Notes: generated by a model from the sequence alone, not told the origin. A stretch of DNA of 64,000 nucleotides from Maritalea myrionectae DSM 19524 (GCF_000423365.1 NZ_AUHV01000002.1:1072394-1136393); one strand, 5' to 3'. Positions 8,053-16,966 are shown, counted from the stretch's first letter. Numbers and translations: made by a program.

Positions 8053-11000
8053 ATGAACAAGCCAATAGCCCCGAAGGGTAATGAAAATCGCGAAGCCGTC
8101 GCCTCACTTGGAGGGTACGTCTATCAGGTCTATCAAGCCGCCCTTGCATGGATTGAGCTCGATGAAAGTGAATTTCTCTTCCTGGAAGCAGCTGAAGACT
8201 ATGTCATTGCCGCGCAGAATGCGCTGAACGCGGTTCAGATCAAGGGCACGTCCAACACCGTAACCATAAATTCTGACGATATAATCGCTTCGATCGACAG
8301 CTTTGTTGAGCTTCGAAAAAAAAATCCACAACTGGCGATCAGACTGCGCCATCTGACCACGTCGCAGATCGGGAAAGAAAAATCCGCAAAGCACAGAATT
8401 GGCGACACTCCAACTCTAGAGGTTTGGCGCAACATCGCGAGAACCGGTGATGTGTCTCCTCTGAGAGATTTACTTCTCGCCTCTAAGCTATCACGACAAA
8501 CAAAGACATTTATCGCCTCTCTGAGTGATGTAAAATTTCGAGAAGAGTTCCTGCGGCGCATTCATTTTGATTGTGGAGCGCTTGATATCAAATTCCTCAA
8601 GCAACAGCTACACGCTAAAATAATCGACCTGCTCCAAGCTCGTGGTGGAACCGCTTCGCAAGCAAGTGAATGCGTAAGCAACATTCTGGTGCACCTTTTG
8701 GAGAAATCTACCCAACAGACAGACCGCTTTGTTGACCGTGCAAGTCTTGAACAGCTGCTCGAAGCAGCAACACACGTTCCTATCAACCGAGCTCAACTTG
8801 ATGCTCAAAACGAATTAATCGCGAAAGCGCTAGCTGGCTCTATTCCGAAGCCTGCTGAATTGACTTCGTCCAGGCTTGCACGGCCTCGCCCGATAGATGA
8901 CGTGCCTCTTCCGGCCGCAATTGCACAAAGATCGGTCCTGATATCCAGCATTGTCTCTTCCCTCGAGCAATGCGGCGTAAGTTGGGTATTGGGAGCGGCT
9001 GGAGTCGGCAAAACAGTCGCTGCGCGTTTGGCAGCTCTACGCGAGGGCGGAAATTGGGCGAGCGTTAACTTGCGAGGTCTGTCAGCTGAACAGGTTAGCG
9101 ACCTTCTTGCGGCCACGAGTAATATCATCGCAGAAGAACACGATATTCATGGCCTTCTAATTGACGATCTTGAATGCAACTTTGAGCCTGATGTTGTCGA
9201 CAAATTCCTAAACCTGTCGTCGGTTTGCAAACGCCGCGATCTGCTTTTGCTCGTCACAGCACCGAGAAACGCACCTTCGGACTTACTGTTTATTGCTGAC
9301 CTGCCAGCCACCATCGAGACTATATTGGACGATTTCACAGAGGAGGATGTGCAGGAAATCCTAACTTCATTGGGGGTCGAAGAACCACAATGGGCAAAGT
9401 ACATTCATTTGATTTCTGGTGGGGGGCACCCACAGCTCGCAATAGCGGCCATACAGAGTATGCAGCGAGCAGGTTGGGACACAAACGAGTTCCGAACGCT
9501 CAACTCAATTCTTGTGGGCAATCCGGAAGTCGATCAGGTCCGCAGCCGCACGAGGGAACGCCTTCTTCAAGAATTGCCCGAGGGAAGCCGACGGCTTTTG
9601 GAACGCCTATCTCTTGCATCGCGTGGTTTCAAACGCGAGCTGGTGCTTGACCTCGCCCAAGTCAGTCCCCCCATTTCTGACGCAGGAATTCTATTCGATC
9701 AATTTGTTGGGGCATGGGTAGATCAGCAGGAAAGAGATCGATTTTCATTGTCGCCGCTACTGTCGAATTTCGCGCACACCACGCTAACAATTGAACAAAA
9801 GCAGGAAATTAATTTTGAGATTGCAAACTCAATTGTGAAGTCACGAAATATAGACCCGATCGAAGCGAATTCGGCTTTACTTGCCGCTTGGGTCGGCAAG
9901 AACGAAGCCGTAATGCTTAAGCTGTGCCTATCGATTATCGGGTCTGACAACTCTGACACGCGGATGATCGCTCCGCACTTGCTAATGCTCACGCATATGA
10001 GAACGGATGAATTCGCTTATGAAGACAATCCCATTATCAGCCAGATATTCCGCGGAGCTCAACTTCTTCTCCTTTGCTATGAAGACAAAACCCCAGATCA
10101 CTTTTTGAAGGCACTTCAGTGCTTCGAACGCGAGACAGCTCGCATTCCGCAAGCGAACGCCCGAGCGGGAATGGCTCTAATCATCTATTCGAAATTGCTT
10201 CTATCGGAGCCCGTCTTCGGCCCGGTCCCGCAATTTTGGAAGGTAGTACAGAAGCTTGCCGTTTTGTTTAAAAATCAGGACGAAAGCCTGCCAAATGATA
10301 TCATTGGCGAAATGGGCCAAGGGTCCACGCCAGAGCAAACGGTGGGCTTCATGTTTCTTTTTCAAGCCCGACAGCTTCGAAAGATCAATGAGTTGGTTTC
10401 GGCCTTTGATTTCCTCGAGTCATGCGATGAAAGATTTCGAGCTAAGATTTTCGAACCCTATGACACACCTGAGTTGCTTGTAGACATTGACATGCTCATA
10501 TCCGGCGCGTGGCTGAGGGAACATGACGCAAATACGATTGACCCAAGCGCGCACTCATCCGCCTACGCCCATATGGAACAGCTCGCGAGTGGATGGGGAC
10601 GGCAGGATCTTGCAGTCGCCTGCAGAAAATACCAAGCAATAATTCTCGATGAGTACGGCAATGACAAAGTAGCTGCATTGTCGGTTCTCGACGAAGGATT
10701 AGGCGCCTATGGCTCTACAAATTCAGAACTTATTCGTGCGAAGGCAAAAGTTCTTTATCGGGCAAACGAACATCAGGCCAGCTTGGAAATCTCCAGCACA
10801 CTGATCGAGGGCGACGCGCCGCTAAGTGAAACCGAAAAGGCCTTTCTCGGCAGAGAAGCAGCAATTAGCGCAGAGAAGCAAGGCGACTTAGAAGCAGCAA
10901 GGCGCTACTTTTTGTATGGAGCAGATGCAGCAGAAGCGTGTGGCGTGCCGGACATGGTGCCCATGCACATCGGTCTCCTTGCAGATGCAGCTTTGGCTAG

Positions 11001-12123
11001 TTGGCACGCAGGCGATCGAGAAACGTGTTTGCTTGAAATTGCGGTCGTATTGGAAAAACTCTCGGCGCTAGACTCCAAAGGCTCCCTGCGAGCTGCACAT
11101 TGTCATGCGGTATCTAGGCACATACTCCTTTGGCTCGACCAAGAAGCCACTGGCGAAATGCGCTACATAGAAAACGGCGAAATTCCACGAATTTATCCAG
11201 GGCTAGTAAGTAACCCAGAGCCGCATTCGGACATCGGAAAACGTTTTTTACCCGCTTTAGAACTGTCTTGGTACATGCTCGCTCAAATTGAAAATCATTG
11301 TCTGCTGGATATCGGCATCACAAAAGGATTGGATGCCCACCTTCCCAATGGGCCGGTGCGAGAGGGGCTAATTCTGCTAACTCAAGGGAAGATGTATAGT
11401 GCTTTCCACCTGAGGGATGTCGAATTGTTCGTCTCGGCGCTTGCAAACACCGTTGCTGAATATGCTCTTATGATCAAACTTGGTGGAAAGGAAAAAAGCT
11501 TCAACGCGAAGAACGTTACCTATGGGGGCTTTCCATTACCCACTGTAGAAGAAATGAACGCCCTAATCACGTTGACAGAACAACAAATAGTTTCCTTCGC
11601 AGCTACATGCATTCTAGACAATGATGCCGCAAGCTACGACAGATTGTTGGCTGCTCTGGTTAGTCCAGAAGGATTTAGAAGGAGGGACGAACTGGTTGAA
11701 TGTTTGGCCGGCAAAGCCAGTGGAACAGACTTCTACACGAGCTATGCAAGCCTTCTTTACCTTGCGCGGAAAAAACTCGAAGAAACTTTGCCGCTCTCTC
11801 CGAGTGAAGTATTTGAATTTGCAATGAAGCTAATCCAGACGGGCAAGCTAGTGGGCCAAAACCGCCTTCTGTCAAAACAAGTCTTGATTTGGTTGAGAGA
11901 GAGGTGGAGCTTCATTTTGGAAGAACAAAGGTTTCTTCTAAAGCAACCATCGCTGCATGAGGCAACTATATCCGACACATGGGAGCAGTATGAGCCGAAT
12001 GAAACGGCGAAAGTGTTGGCGATCCTACTTGCGACCTTGCCGACGCTTGGCATATCAAATCAAAGAGAAATCGTCGTAGTGCTTGAGAACATGCTGAAAG
12101 TGGAGCGCCAAACTATAAGCTAA
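8053..12123 (+). CDS. Cap4/DUF4297-type nuclease - STAND NTPase (Avs-like antiphage candidate)
   Basis: 1356 residues. The N-terminal ~200 residues look like a Cap4/DUF4297 PD-(D/E)XK nuclease: GGYVYQVYQAAL, FLEAAEDY, and VQIKGTS supplying the Q-x-K. A STAND-type NTPase follows, with Walker A GAAGVGKT at about 314-321 and Walker B LLIDDLE at about 368-374. The remaining ~850 residues are helical and repeat-like, as in sensor domains. This architecture is that of Avs proteins, which bind phage proteins and then cut DNA. No partner gene is adjacent. The start is uncertain: a GTG at 8026 would add nine residues, and neither start has a clear ribosome-binding site. It lies in the putative integrative element. 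Confidence 0.75.
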   Translation: MNKPIAPKGNENREAVASLGGYVYQVYQAALAWIELDESEFLFLEAAEDYVIAAQNALNAVQIKGTSNTVTINSDDIIASIDSFVELRKKNPQLAIRLRHLTTSQIGKEKSAKHRIGDTPTLEVWRNIARTGDVSPLRDLLLASKLSRQTKTFIASLSDVKFREEFLRRIHFDCGALDIKFLKQQLHAKIIDLLQARGGTASQASECVSNILVHLLEKSTQQTDRFVDRASLEQLLEAATHVPINRAQLDAQNELIAKALAGSIPKPAELTSSRLARPRPIDDVPLPAAIAQRSVLISSIVSSLEQCGVSWVLGAAGVGKTVAARLAALREGGNWASVNLRGLSAEQVSDLLAATSNIIAEEHDIHGLLIDDLECNFEPDVVDKFLNLSSVCKRRDLLLLVTAPRNAPSDLLFIADLPATIETILDDFTEEDVQEILTSLGVEEPQWAKYIHLISGGGHPQLAIAAIQSMQRAGWDTNEFRTLNSILVGNPEVDQVRSRTRERLLQELPEGSRRLLERLSLASRGFKRELVLDLAQVSPPISDAGILFDQFVGAWVDQQERDRFSLSPLLSNFAHTTLTIEQKQEINFEIANSIVKSRNIDPIEANSALLAAWVGKNEAVMLKLCLSIIGSDNSDTRMIAPHLLMLTHMRTDEFAYEDNPIISQIFRGAQLLLLCYEDKTPDHFLKALQCFERETARIPQANARAGMALIIYSKLLLSEPVFGPVPQFWKVVQKLAVLFKNQDESLPNDIIGEMGQGSTPEQTVGFMFLFQARQLRKINELVSAFDFLESCDERFRAKIFEPYDTPELLVDIDMLISGAWLREHDANTIDPSAHSSAYAHMEQLASGWGRQDLAVACRKYQAIILDEYGNDKVAALSVLDEGLGAYGSTNSELIRAKAKVLYRANEHQASLEISSTLIEGDAPLSETEKAFLGREAAISAEKQGDLEAARRYFLYGADAAEACGVPDMVPMHIGLLADAALASWHAGDRETCLLEIAVVLEKLSALDSKGSLRAAHCHAVSRHILLWLDQEATGEMRYIENGEIPRIYPGLVSNPEPHSDIGKRFLPALELSWYMLAQIENHCLLDIGITKGLDAHLPNGPVREGLILLTQGKMYSAFHLRDVELFVSALANTVAEYALMIKLGGKEKSFNAKNVTYGGFPLPTVEEMNALITLTEQQIVSFAATCILDNDAASYDRLLAALVSPEGFRRRDELVECLAGKASGTDFYTSYASLLYLARKKLEETLPLSPSEVFEFAMKLIQTGKLVGQNRLLSKQVLIWLRERWSFILEEQRFLLKQPSLHEATISDTWEQYEPNETAKVLAILLATLPTLGISNQREIVVVLENMLKVERQTIS

Positions 12124-12551
12124 GGCAGATTGTTGCATAGTCGGCAGTTTACCTTCGTAAAACAATACCCAACTCATATAGTTTTGGAAACCCGACAAGG
12201 TCAAATAGATGCCGGGTTTCATCAGTTTGGACGTCTGTTTTGCTGAGCTTTCATCGGTTTCTCGTCGAGCTACTGCAAATCTGGTTTCTGCCATTCGCTT
12301 GTAACGCAGCTAACTTCCGCTTCCAGCCCGAAATGAGTGCTGGTGACTAAATCCCCCAATGACCGCTTTCCGCCCTCTTTGGACATCGTTGGGGCGAATG
12401 ATTCCCAAAATATGCGCAAACTTCACTGCAAAAATTCAATGGGTTCTATTTTGAACTTTCGCAGATAATTAAACGAAGCTAAACACAATGGCCCCGCCTG
12501 TTTCGATGAACATAGATAGATACTGAGGACTTGAGTTCTGCGAGAAACATC
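12124..12551. other. 428-bp gap, no gene recognised
   Basis: Holds an imperfect hairpin, AAACCCG (12188-12194)/CGGGTTT (12213-12219), without a T run, which might weakly terminate the Avs-like gene. A CCAATGACCGCTTTCCGCCC stretch (about 12356) resembles degenerate intergenic sequence elsewhere in the first 13 kb. Confidence 0.4.
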
Positions 12552-12764
12552 TTACCCGCCACTGATAAGTCTGCAGATATCCACATCCAACGCGATTGCT
12601 ATTTTTTCTAACACCCTGATTGTCGGGTTGCGCACTCCCCTTTCAATACCTGAAATATAGGTACGATCTAAATCCGTGAGGTGGGCAAGCTCCTCCTGAG
12701 AGATACCCTTCATCCCTCTGAAATGCCGCACATTCGCTGCGATGATGTCACAAATATCTGTCAT
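12552..12764 (-). CDS. Controller-protein-like Xre/Cro HTH regulator
   Basis: 70 residues, almost all helix-turn-helix: GISQEELAHLTDLDRTYISGIERG, then NPTIRVLEKIAIALDVDI. The RTYISGIERG...NPT pattern and size are those of controller (C) proteins that time restriction-modification genes, but no restriction or methylase gene is near. It is transcribed away from a two-gene operon. The gap between contains GACT/AGTC-type palindromes like C-boxes, so autoregulation and control of the operon are likely. Confidence 0.85.
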   Translation of the reverse strand: MTDICDIIAANVRHFRGMKGISQEELAHLTDLDRTYISGIERGVRNPTIRVLEKIAIALDVDICRLISGG

Positions 12765-12766
12765 GC

Positions 12767-12817
12767 GACTATGTTGACTATTGTCAACATAGTCGCCACG
12801 GACTATAGTCTACATAG
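12767..12817. promoter_or_regulatory. C-box-like operator array
   Basis: Perfect 12-bp inverted repeat GACTATGTTGAC (12767-12778)/GTCAACATAGTC (12783-12794) around TATT. Six bases later comes palindrome GACTATAGTC (12801-12810), running into a TACATAG that echoes the first repeat. It starts 3 bp from the regulator's start codon. C-protein boxes are of the GACT-N-AGTC type, so this is probably the regulator's own binding array. Confidence 0.7.
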
Positions 12818-12840
12818 CTATCTCGGTTGGATAAAGATTT

Positions 12841-13086
12841 ATGTCGAAAACGCCAAGTTTTTCCCTCACCAAATATTTTATGGCGCTGACCCTTTGCACC
12901 ATTGGAATGCCGACAATCGCATTATTGCTTGGGGAGTTTTCCGGGGGCTATAGCAGCCCGATTTTAGGGCCGGTCAGTTTGTTCCTGGACTATTTTGGCT
13001 TCGCGATTGGTCAGGTTTGGGTGCTCTCTATTTTAGGTGCGGCTATCTTTGCCATTTGGCGCTCCGTCGGTACATCGAGAAAATGA
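12841..13086 (+). CDS. Small two-helix membrane protein, operon with secreted protein
   Basis: 81 residues with two hydrophobic spans (YFMALTLCTIGMPTIALLL and FAIGQVWVLSILGAAIFAIW) and a basic C-terminus. No family recognised. Its stop overlaps the start of the next gene (ATGA), so the two are translationally coupled. It lies directly downstream of the C-box-like operator array. Confidence 0.6.
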   Translation: MSKTPSFSLTKYFMALTLCTIGMPTIALLLGEFSGGYSSPILGPVSLFLDYFGFAIGQVWVLSILGAAIFAIWRSVGTSRK

Positions 13087-13457
13087 AGTCACGTTCCCTA
13101 TATTCATTTACAGCCGCAATAATGTTCAACGCTACCCTCGCCACTTCCAGCGCCTATAGCCAGTCTTATGCTGGGCCTATAAGTGAAGAGATGATATTTG
13201 GTGCTGGCACAGTAGTCGCCTACCAAGAAAAGTGCAGCCTAACGCTGGTTGATCCCCAAACTCAAACACAGGTTGAGCAGATTAGGAAAGCTTACGTTCG
13301 CGATCATCGATTTGTTGAGGGATATCGCTATGGCTTACAAGCAGTCGATATGAGCAAATACATCTATGGCGACCTCGTCTGTCACGCGCTTGTTTCTGTT
13401 GTAAATGCCGACCGGGTTGAAAAAGGCTTTCCGCCGTTATTTGCAGAACTCGACTAA
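13083..13457 (+). CDS. Secreted protein of unknown function
   Basis: 124 residues from the ATG at 13083, which overlaps the previous stop by 4 bp. An N-terminal signal peptide is visible (SLYSFTAAIMFNATLATSSAYS). The mature part has two cysteines (EKCSLTL and DLVCHAL) that could form a disulfide. No family recognised. A longer frame from 13017 would begin inside the previous gene and would hide the signal peptide, so it is rejected. It is convergent with the integrase and ends 1 bp from its stop. Confidence 0.6.
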   Translation: MKSRSLYSFTAAIMFNATLATSSAYSQSYAGPISEEMIFGAGTVVAYQEKCSLTLVDPQTQTQVEQIRKAYVRDHRFVEGYRYGLQAVDMSKYIYGDLVCHALVSVVNADRVEKGFPPLFAELD

Positions 13458-13458
13458 C

Positions 13459-15057
13459 TCAACGTCGTTCCATCCTTTTCGTGAACAACTCCAGCCCCCT
13501 TTTGTACTCCGGCGATCCTGGTTCTAACTCCTGAAGGAGAAACCGCAGAAGCAAATCCTTCTCGTCTTCAGAATAAACAACGCCTCTTCGCATATCTTCG
13601 AATATTCTTTGACGATGATCAGCTGTCATCTTGGCATAATATTTTTCGGTGATCACGACAGTTTCATGCCCAAGGTTTTGAGACCATGCTTTTCTCGGCC
13701 CCTCCTGCGACGCAATTTCCCGACCAAGTTCTGTTAAAAAATGTCTTACAGAATGCGGCGTATACGCTGGAACATTTGCGAACTGACACGCACTTTTAAA
13801 TGCCATTGCAACGCTACCAGATGATTTCCATGTCGATATGGGGGGACGTCCCTCAATCTTGAGACTTGCAACGTTTCGCAGATCTGCATTTGGCGGAAAG
13901 AGTGCGTCTTCATCCTCAAAGCCCTGCTCTCGCAATCGTTTAATGTAATCAATCAAAATCTGATCAAATTCGTCATTGATGGGGAACCAGCAGGTCAGCA
14001 TTGATTTGGAGTTTTTGGTTCTCACCTCAGTTGCGTCTTGATTGACCTCTTTTTTGTCAATATCAACATGTTTGAGCCTCAATGAGGCTGTCGCGTCAGC
14101 CCGCGTTCCAAAAACGAAACTTGCCGCGACTATCGCGCGGTCACGTTGCTGGGCAAGTGTATTTGCTGGCATACTGGAGATCATCAATTCAACTTCAGCA
14201 ATAGATGGATAATCCCGATTTTTTGTCCCTGCCGCCCCTGCCAGATCAGCTCTTGATAACTCTAAATAGTCAGGAATTGACCTATTTAGACGCCGATAGC
14301 CTTCCTGCTTGGTCAACCATACGATAAATTTTCTCAGATGGGATGCCGCATGTGCAATTGAGCTTTTGCTTCTTCCGTCCATACCTTCATAGGCTAAATG
14401 GCGTCGATAGCGGGTTGCATCGTCGGTTTTGAGTTTATCAAATGGCTTGCATTGCAAAAATACCTCAAAAGCACGGATAGTTGCCAGATAAGCATCCTGT
14501 GTCTTTTTGTTGTACCGTTCGGTGTATTTTTGGAACTCAAAAATGATGCGCTCATTCTCAGCGCTATATTCCACAACTCCATTACCCTGATCTTTCACAA
14601 CATCACCGGGAACCAATTCATTATCTTCGTCTAATGATTGCGGGGTGATGTTGGATTCCAGCGCCTTGCAAATTTGCTGATATTGAACACCAGAAATAAC
14701 TTTCTTAACGCCCTTTTCACATTCTGGGCACGTCGCGTGTGCCCAGAAACAGTTCGATGTTCCCTCTTCAAAGTTCCAACTTCTAGGTTCAGGCCAAGTT
14801 CTTGCTTTGCAGGAAAAGCACTTGAATTGCCCCAAGCGAAGTTTCTGCTTTTGCTTCAATTGCCGCTGCTTGAGAAAACGACGCAGTTCACTTCCTTTAA
14901 AAAGAAGTGGCTGTCGCTCATCAATCGAACAAAGACCTGACTTTCGCCAGTTCGTGACGGTGTTTTTATGCACGTCAAATTTTTCGCAAATCGCTTCTAC
15001 GTCATAGACCCGATTTTTCTTAGCGTGCGTATATTTGTACGCCCGCACCATGATCAT
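13459..15057 (-). CDS. Tyrosine recombinase/integrase with N-terminal HTH and zinc ribbon
   Basis: 532 residues. An N-terminal helix-turn-helix region (YDVEAICEKFDVHKNTVTNWRKSG) is followed by a four-cysteine ribbon (FKCFSC ... TCPEC, about 80-115), then a core-binding domain and the catalytic domain. Catalytic residues are in order: R in FGTRADAT, K in TKNSKSM, HSVRH, GH in NLGHE, and Y in TEKYYAK. Its start overlaps the AlpA-like gene's stop (ATGA). It sits next to tRNA-Ser and is the likely integrase for the element to its left. Confidence 0.92.
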   Translation of the reverse strand: MIMVRAYKYTHAKKNRVYDVEAICEKFDVHKNTVTNWRKSGLCSIDERQPLLFKGSELRRFLKQRQLKQKQKLRLGQFKCFSCKARTWPEPRSWNFEEGTSNCFWAHATCPECEKGVKKVISGVQYQQICKALESNITPQSLDEDNELVPGDVVKDQGNGVVEYSAENERIIFEFQKYTERYNKKTQDAYLATIRAFEVFLQCKPFDKLKTDDATRYRRHLAYEGMDGRSKSSIAHAASHLRKFIVWLTKQEGYRRLNRSIPDYLELSRADLAGAAGTKNRDYPSIAEVELMISSMPANTLAQQRDRAIVAASFVFGTRADATASLRLKHVDIDKKEVNQDATEVRTKNSKSMLTCWFPINDEFDQILIDYIKRLREQGFEDEDALFPPNADLRNVASLKIEGRPPISTWKSSGSVAMAFKSACQFANVPAYTPHSVRHFLTELGREIASQEGPRKAWSQNLGHETVVITEKYYAKMTADHRQRIFEDMRRGVVYSEDEKDLLLRFLLQELEPGSPEYKRGLELFTKRMERR

Positions 15058-15416
15058 CCACCAAGGTGCTCTTGTTCAAACTGAATGATGTCTGCCGCTC
15101 GCCAGCGCGTGGTTCCTGGCGAGATACATACGGGCTTGGGAAAGTTCGGGATGTTCTTAAGCCAGTTCCAGATGGTCGCTGGCTTGACGGAAAACCGCTC
15201 CGCAACTTCCTTGACCGAGAAGTAGGCCTTACCTGGCTGCAAACACTGCGCCTCTGGCGCTGATCGAGGTTCTCTTCGAGGGTTAGAATCCTGCGATCCA
15301 GCCAACTTCTTGGCCGAGGTATGATCGGATTTGGTTTTCCTTGAAGACTTTTGGCCCAAATCTAAATTCGGGTCCAAAAGCGATAGGGTATTAGTATCCT
15401 TGATAGCGCGAGGCAT
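15054..15416 (-). CDS. AlpA/MerR-fold DNA-binding protein, probable excisionase
   Basis: 120 residues. The C-terminal half is a winged helix of the AlpA/excisionase type (YFSVKEVAERFSVKPATIWNWLKN, then FPKPVCISPGTTRWRAADIIQFEQEH), preceded by a basic, probably disordered stretch. It overlaps the integrase start by 4 bp and is transcribed first. The arrangement suggests it directs excision or regulates the integrase. Confidence 0.85.
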   Translation of the reverse strand: MPRAIKDTNTLSLLDPNLDLGQKSSRKTKSDHTSAKKLAGSQDSNPRREPRSAPEAQCLQPGKAYFSVKEVAERFSVKPATIWNWLKNIPNFPKPVCISPGTTRWRAADIIQFEQEHLGG

Positions 15417-15591
15417 AACTCACCTTTCCTTCACCCCGTAGGATGTGGGTGGAAATGTGAAGCCCCTCTTGCGCTTCTAAAAACTACGATTTGAACTAAT
15501 CTTGAGTGATTCTGACGGGATTTGCCAAGATAAAAATTAAACCAACTAAAGCCTGTGAATAACTTTGCGGTAACCTAGAACGTCAATCTAG

Positions 15592-15613
15592 TGGTGGGCT
15601 AGATGGTGGGCTA
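15592..15613. repeat. Two direct 10-bp repeats, period 12, near the tRNA-Ser att site
   Basis: TGGTGGGCTA at 15592-15601 and again at 15604-15613, about 55 bp inside the presumed att site. Probable arm-type binding sites of the integrase. The second integrase in this window has a pair with the same 12-bp spacing (61754-61774). Confidence 0.6.
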
Positions 15614-15666
15614 AAGCGCCAATCCATATATTTTAATATTTAAATTCAATTACTTACAAAAAGGAA

Positions 15667-15756
15667 TGGCGGAGAGAGAGGGATTCGAACCCTCGAGACG
15701 GTTACCCGCCTACACGCGTTCCAGGCGTGCGCCTTCGACCACTCGGCCACCTCTCC
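15667..15756 (-). tRNA. tRNA-Ser(GGA)
   Basis: 90 nt with encoded CCA. Acceptor stem GGAGAGG pairs with the complement before GCCA. The D arm has GTGGCCGAGTGG, the anticodon stem CACGC/GCGTG encloses CTGGAAC (anticodon GGA), there is a long class II variable arm, and the T arm has GGTTCGAATCC. Its 3' end faces the integrase module, the usual geometry for integration into a tRNA gene. Confidence 0.97.
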
Positions 15757-15964
15757 GACGCGGCAGCAACTTGCTGCCAGAACTTTCCACCGCTGTCGCC
15801 GGCTCATGTGGGCCCAATGACGTGGCAGATTGGGCTGCAATATACTGATCACAAGCGAGATCGCAAGTGTTCACGATGATGTTTCTGCCGTTGAATTGCA
15901 TTTATTTATGTTTATCTTGTTTTACAACGACCGGACGGGGCTGTAGGCCCCAATTTTAAAGGAT

Positions 15965-16306
15965 ATGCGCGTGCGCTTGACCCTACGACTGATTGGCACA
16001 TTTTTCTTGGCGATCACCCTTTTGCTGGTGGTGATGGATGGTGCGCGCATCTTTGCTAGCTCCAGCTTTGTATTCACCCCGTTGGGCGAGACCTGGTTTA
16101 AGATTGACCAAGCCCTTGGTACATTGACGCTGAATACACTTCAGGCGTTGATCCAGCGCTATGTTCATCCCGTAATATGGGATCCCTTCATTGTCACCAT
16201 ATTGGGTGCGCCCGGGTGGCTTGTGTTTGGCATTTTGGGTTCGCTGTTCCTCTTTTTGGGCCGCACCCGGTCGCACAAGCGCTTTATGAACGTTGAGGGG
16301 CTTTAG
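15965..16306 (+). CDS. Conserved-looking membrane protein of unknown function
   Basis: 113 residues with an N-terminal hydrophobic span (LIGTFFLAITLLLVVMDGARIF), an amphipathic middle (PLGETWFKIDQALGTLTLN) and a second span (GAPGWLVFGILGSLFLFLG) followed by a basic tail. This layout is common in short alphaproteobacterial membrane proteins without known function. It lies 21 bp upstream of msrA, probably the same transcript. A small GGGGC/GCCCC hairpin (15937-15951) lies before it. Confidence 0.7.
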   Translation: MRVRLTLRLIGTFFLAITLLLVVMDGARIFASSSFVFTPLGETWFKIDQALGTLTLNTLQALIQRYVHPVIWDPFIVTILGAPGWLVFGILGSLFLFLGRTRSHKRFMNVEGL

Positions 16307-16327
16307 ACCTCAAAGGAGATTCGTTTC

Positions 16328-16963
16328 ATGTTTATGACCAAGCCGAGCCACATTGTGAGCAAAAGCGATGCCCTACCCGGGCGTGATACACCATTGCCGA
16401 CGGCCGAAAACCATTTTGTGAATGGTAACCCGCTCAAGGGCCCATACCCCGAAGGCAATGAAATGCTCTATATCGGTATGGGATGTTTTTGGGGGGCCGA
16501 ACGGTTGTTTTGGCAGCTGGAAGGCGTTTGGGTGACAGCTGTTGGCTATCAGGGCGGCCACACGCCCAACCCCACCTATCATGAGGTGTGCACGGGCAAT
16601 ACCGGCCACACCGAAGCGGTGCTAATCAATTTCGACCCCTCTGTGATTTCGCTTGATAAAATCCTGCGTACATTCTGGGAGGAGCATGATCCAACCCAAG
16701 GCATGCGTCAGGGCAATGATCGGGGCACCCAATATCGCTCCGCCATCTATGCCACCGGCCCTGAACAACTGGCGGCGGTTGAACGCTCACGCGATGATTT
16801 TCAGGCGCAATTGGATAAGGCGGGTATGGGCAAGATCACCACCGAGATTGCTACTGCTGAAACCTTTTATTTCGCTGAGGACTACCACCAGCAATATCTG
16901 GCTAAAAACCCTGGCGGCTATTGCGGCTTGCGGGGTACTGGTGTGACCTGCGCAGGAGACTAG
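16328..16963 (+). CDS. msrA: Peptide methionine sulfoxide reductase MsrA
   Basis: 211 residues. Reduces the S form of methionine sulfoxide in proteins. The catalytic GCFWG is at about residue 52, and [29 protein letters not shown] and HQQYL are all present. Recycling cysteines lie in the C-terminal [12 protein letters not shown]. The N-terminal ~45 residues are longer than the minimal enzyme, as in many alphaproteobacteria. There is a strong AAAGGAG site upstream. It precedes a MmcQ/YjbR gene. Confidence 0.97.
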   Translation: MFMTKPSHIVSKSDALPGRDTPLPTAENHFVNGNPLKGPYPEGNEMLYIGMGCFWGAERLFWQLEGVWVTAVGYQGGHTPNPTYHEVCTGNTGHTEAVLINFDPSVISLDKILRTFWEEHDPTQGMRQGNDRGTQYRSAIYATGPEQLAAVERSRDDFQAQLDKAGMGKITTEIATAETFYFAEDYHQQYLAKNPGGYCGLRGTGVTCAGD

Positions 16964-16966
16964 GCC

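Larger units (their letters stand above)
1..15669. mobile_element. Putative integrative element, right end at tRNA-Ser
   Basis: The integrase and AlpA-like genes abut the tRNA-Ser 3' end with tandem arm-type repeats between. The DNA to the left is gene-sparse, richer in A and T, and carries defence, signalling and orphan genes. I find no second copy of the tRNA 3' end to the left, so the far boundary is unseen and may lie before base 1. Membership of the cyclic-di-GMP genes is uncertain. Confidence 0.45.

Noticed and set aside
13017..13082. Upstream extension of the secreted protein
   Set aside because: It lies inside the preceding coupled gene and would bury the signal peptide.
12552..13457. 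Restriction-modification system
   Set aside because: Only the controller-like regulator is present; neither partner gene has methylase or nuclease motifs.
15646..15852. Reading frames on both strands over tRNA-Ser
   Set aside because: They overlap the tRNA and have tRNA-derived composition.
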